Below, piece by piece: positions 63,064-64,000 of a stretch of DNA of 64,000 nt. A model generated the notes under the pieces. The model was not told where the DNA came from and ran no database searches. It worked only from the letters and a program-made list of their open reading frames with translations. The position numbers and the translations under genes are program-made. Numbering within the stretch: position 1 is the stretch's first letter; each line of letters opens with the position of its first letter. This DNA is from Sinorhizobium fredii NGR234 (GTDB taxonomy: Bacteria; Pseudomonadota; Alphaproteobacteria; Rhizobiales; Rhizobiaceae): NCBI RefSeq assembly GCF_000018545.1, contig NC_012586.1:2170001-2234000 (forward strand), read 5' to 3'.

Positions 63064-64000
63064 TCACTCCGCAGCCAAGGGTTCGGCGTCAGCCAAGCCG
63101 GTCTCGTTCTCGGGTCGGCTGACGGCGCGATAGGCGCGGCGCCGGGAGAGATAGTGCTGAGCCGTGCCGACCACCCCCTTTGGCAGGAACAGCGTGACGA
63201 GCACGAAGAGCCCGCCGAGCGCGAAAAGCCAGAATTCCGGGAAGGCGGCGGTGAAGATGCTTTTCCCGCCGTTGACGAGGATCGCGCCGATGATCGGGCC
63301 GATCAGCGTGCCGCGGCCGCCGACCGCCGTCCAGATGACCACTTCGATCGAGTTGCCGGGCTCGAACTCGCCTGGATTGATGATGCCGACCTGCGGCACG
63401 TAGAGCGCGCCGGCGACACCCGCCATCATCGCCGAGACGGTGAAGGCGAAGAGCTTCATGTGCTCGACACGGTAGCCGAGGAAACGGGTGCGGCTTTCGG
63501 CGTCGCGCAGCGCCACCAGCACCTTGCCGAATTTCGAGCGGACGATGCCCGAGGTGATGACGAGCGAGACGGCGAGCGCCAGCGCGGAAGCGGCAAAGAG
63601 CGCGGCGCGGGTGGCGTCGGCCTGGATGTTGAAGCCGAGGATATCCTTGAAGTCGGTCAGCCCGTTGTTGCCGCCGAAACCCATGTCGTTGCGGAAGAAG
63701 GCAAGCAGCAGCGCATAGGTCATCGCCTGGGTGATGATCGACAGATAGACGCCGTTGACGCGCGAGCGGAAGGCGAACCAGCCGAAGACGAAGGCGATGA
63801 GGCCGGGCACCAGCACGACCATCAGCGCCGCGAACCAGAACATGTCGAAGCCGTACCAGAACCAGGGCAGTTCCTTCCAGTTGAGGAAGACCATGAAATC
63901 CGGCAGCAGGGGATTGCCGTAGGAGCCGCGCGCGCCGATCTGGCGCATCAGATACATGCCGATCGCATAGCCGCCGAGGGCGAAGAAGGCGGCGTGTCCG
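63064..64000 (-). CDS. urtC: Urea ABC transporter permease UrtC (partial, 5' end outside window)
   Basis: At least 312 C-terminal residues; the frame is open to the window end, where it reads [20 protein letters not shown]. LivM-type permease with many membrane segments. UrtC hallmarks are [57 protein letters not shown] and [20 protein letters not shown]. With UrtD and UrtE it imports urea (family knowledge); urtB and urtA should lie beyond the window. Confidence 0.9.
   Translation of the reverse strand, partial: GHAAFFALGGYAIGMYLMRQIGARGSYGNPLLPDFMVFLNWKELPWFWYGFDMFWFAALMVVLVPGLIAFVFGWFAFRSRVNGVYLSIITQAMTYALLLAFFRNDMGFGGNNGLTDFKDILGFNIQADATRAALFAASALALAVSLVITSGIVRSKFGKVLVALRDAESRTRFLGYRVEHMKLFAFTVSAMMAGVAGALYVPQVGIINPGEFEPGNSIEVVIWTAVGGRGTLIGPIIGAILVNGGKSIFTAAFPEFWLFALGGLFVLVTLFLPKGVVGTAQHYLSRRRAYRAVSRPENETGLADAEPLAAE

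Overview
The window looks like a piece of a Sinorhizobium/Ensifer-type (alphaproteobacterial, Rhizobiaceae) genome, most likely a large secondary replicon or chromid. The evidence is the uniformly high GC, RIME-like intergenic palindromes, beta-ketoadipate operons run by PcaQ and PcaR, repABC-type partition genes, an alpha-r14-like anti-Shine-Dalgarno sRNA, and many ABC importers. This is inferred from gene content only; no search was run.

Layout. 0-3.2 kb: an outer-membrane barrel protein translationally coupled to a CHASE2 adenylate/guanylate cyclase. 4.3-9.1 kb: protocatechuate operon pcaDCHGB with divergent pcaQ. 9.1-13.0 kb: a frameshifted unknown gene, a small lipoprotein, gamma-glutamyltransferase and a sulfite-oxidase-like enzyme. 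13.4-18.6 kb: a surface-polysaccharide module (two GT4 glycosyltransferases, a flippase, a pyruvyl-transferase-family protein). 18.8-24.2 kb: an NmrA-like protein plus a HlyD/DHA2 efflux pair, divergent from a wHTH-TPR regulator. 24.2-29.6 kb: a frameshifted MFS transporter, pcaR and pcaIJF, so both halves of the beta-ketoadipate pathway (protocatechuate to succinyl-CoA plus acetyl-CoA) lie within 25 kb.

29.6-34.8 kb is a nested mobile-element pile. A RIME-like palindrome was hit by an IS630-family element at a TA, and that element carries an IS91-like element with its own tyrosine recombinase. The same palindrome was hit by an IS4-family element with a 10-bp target duplication. 34.8-37.2 kb: acylphosphatase, the sRNA, and an ECF sigma factor with two copies of one promoter motif, the second driving a DUF4142 protein and a cupredoxin. 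37.2-40.8 kb: an amino-acid ABC importer with a GntR regulator. 41.3-44.0 kb: a FtsK-type translocase with no visible membrane domain. 44.4-47.3 kb: ferritin-like protein, acyltransferase and DoxX.

47.3-60.6 kb is carbohydrate catabolism: a LacI regulator, two TIM-barrel isomerases, a Gfo/Idh/MocA dehydrogenase, an L-fuconate-dehydratase-like enzyme and a complete sugar ABC importer. An orphan repA-repB pair without repC interrupts it. 60.9-64 kb: a small unknown protein, then urtE, urtD and partial urtC of a urea importer that runs off the window end.

Most informative items: the sRNA with three CTCCTCC loops, the self-contained ECF regulon, the reconstructable nested insertions, the orphan repAB locus, and an apparent dehydrogenase N-terminus fused to the HlyD gene.
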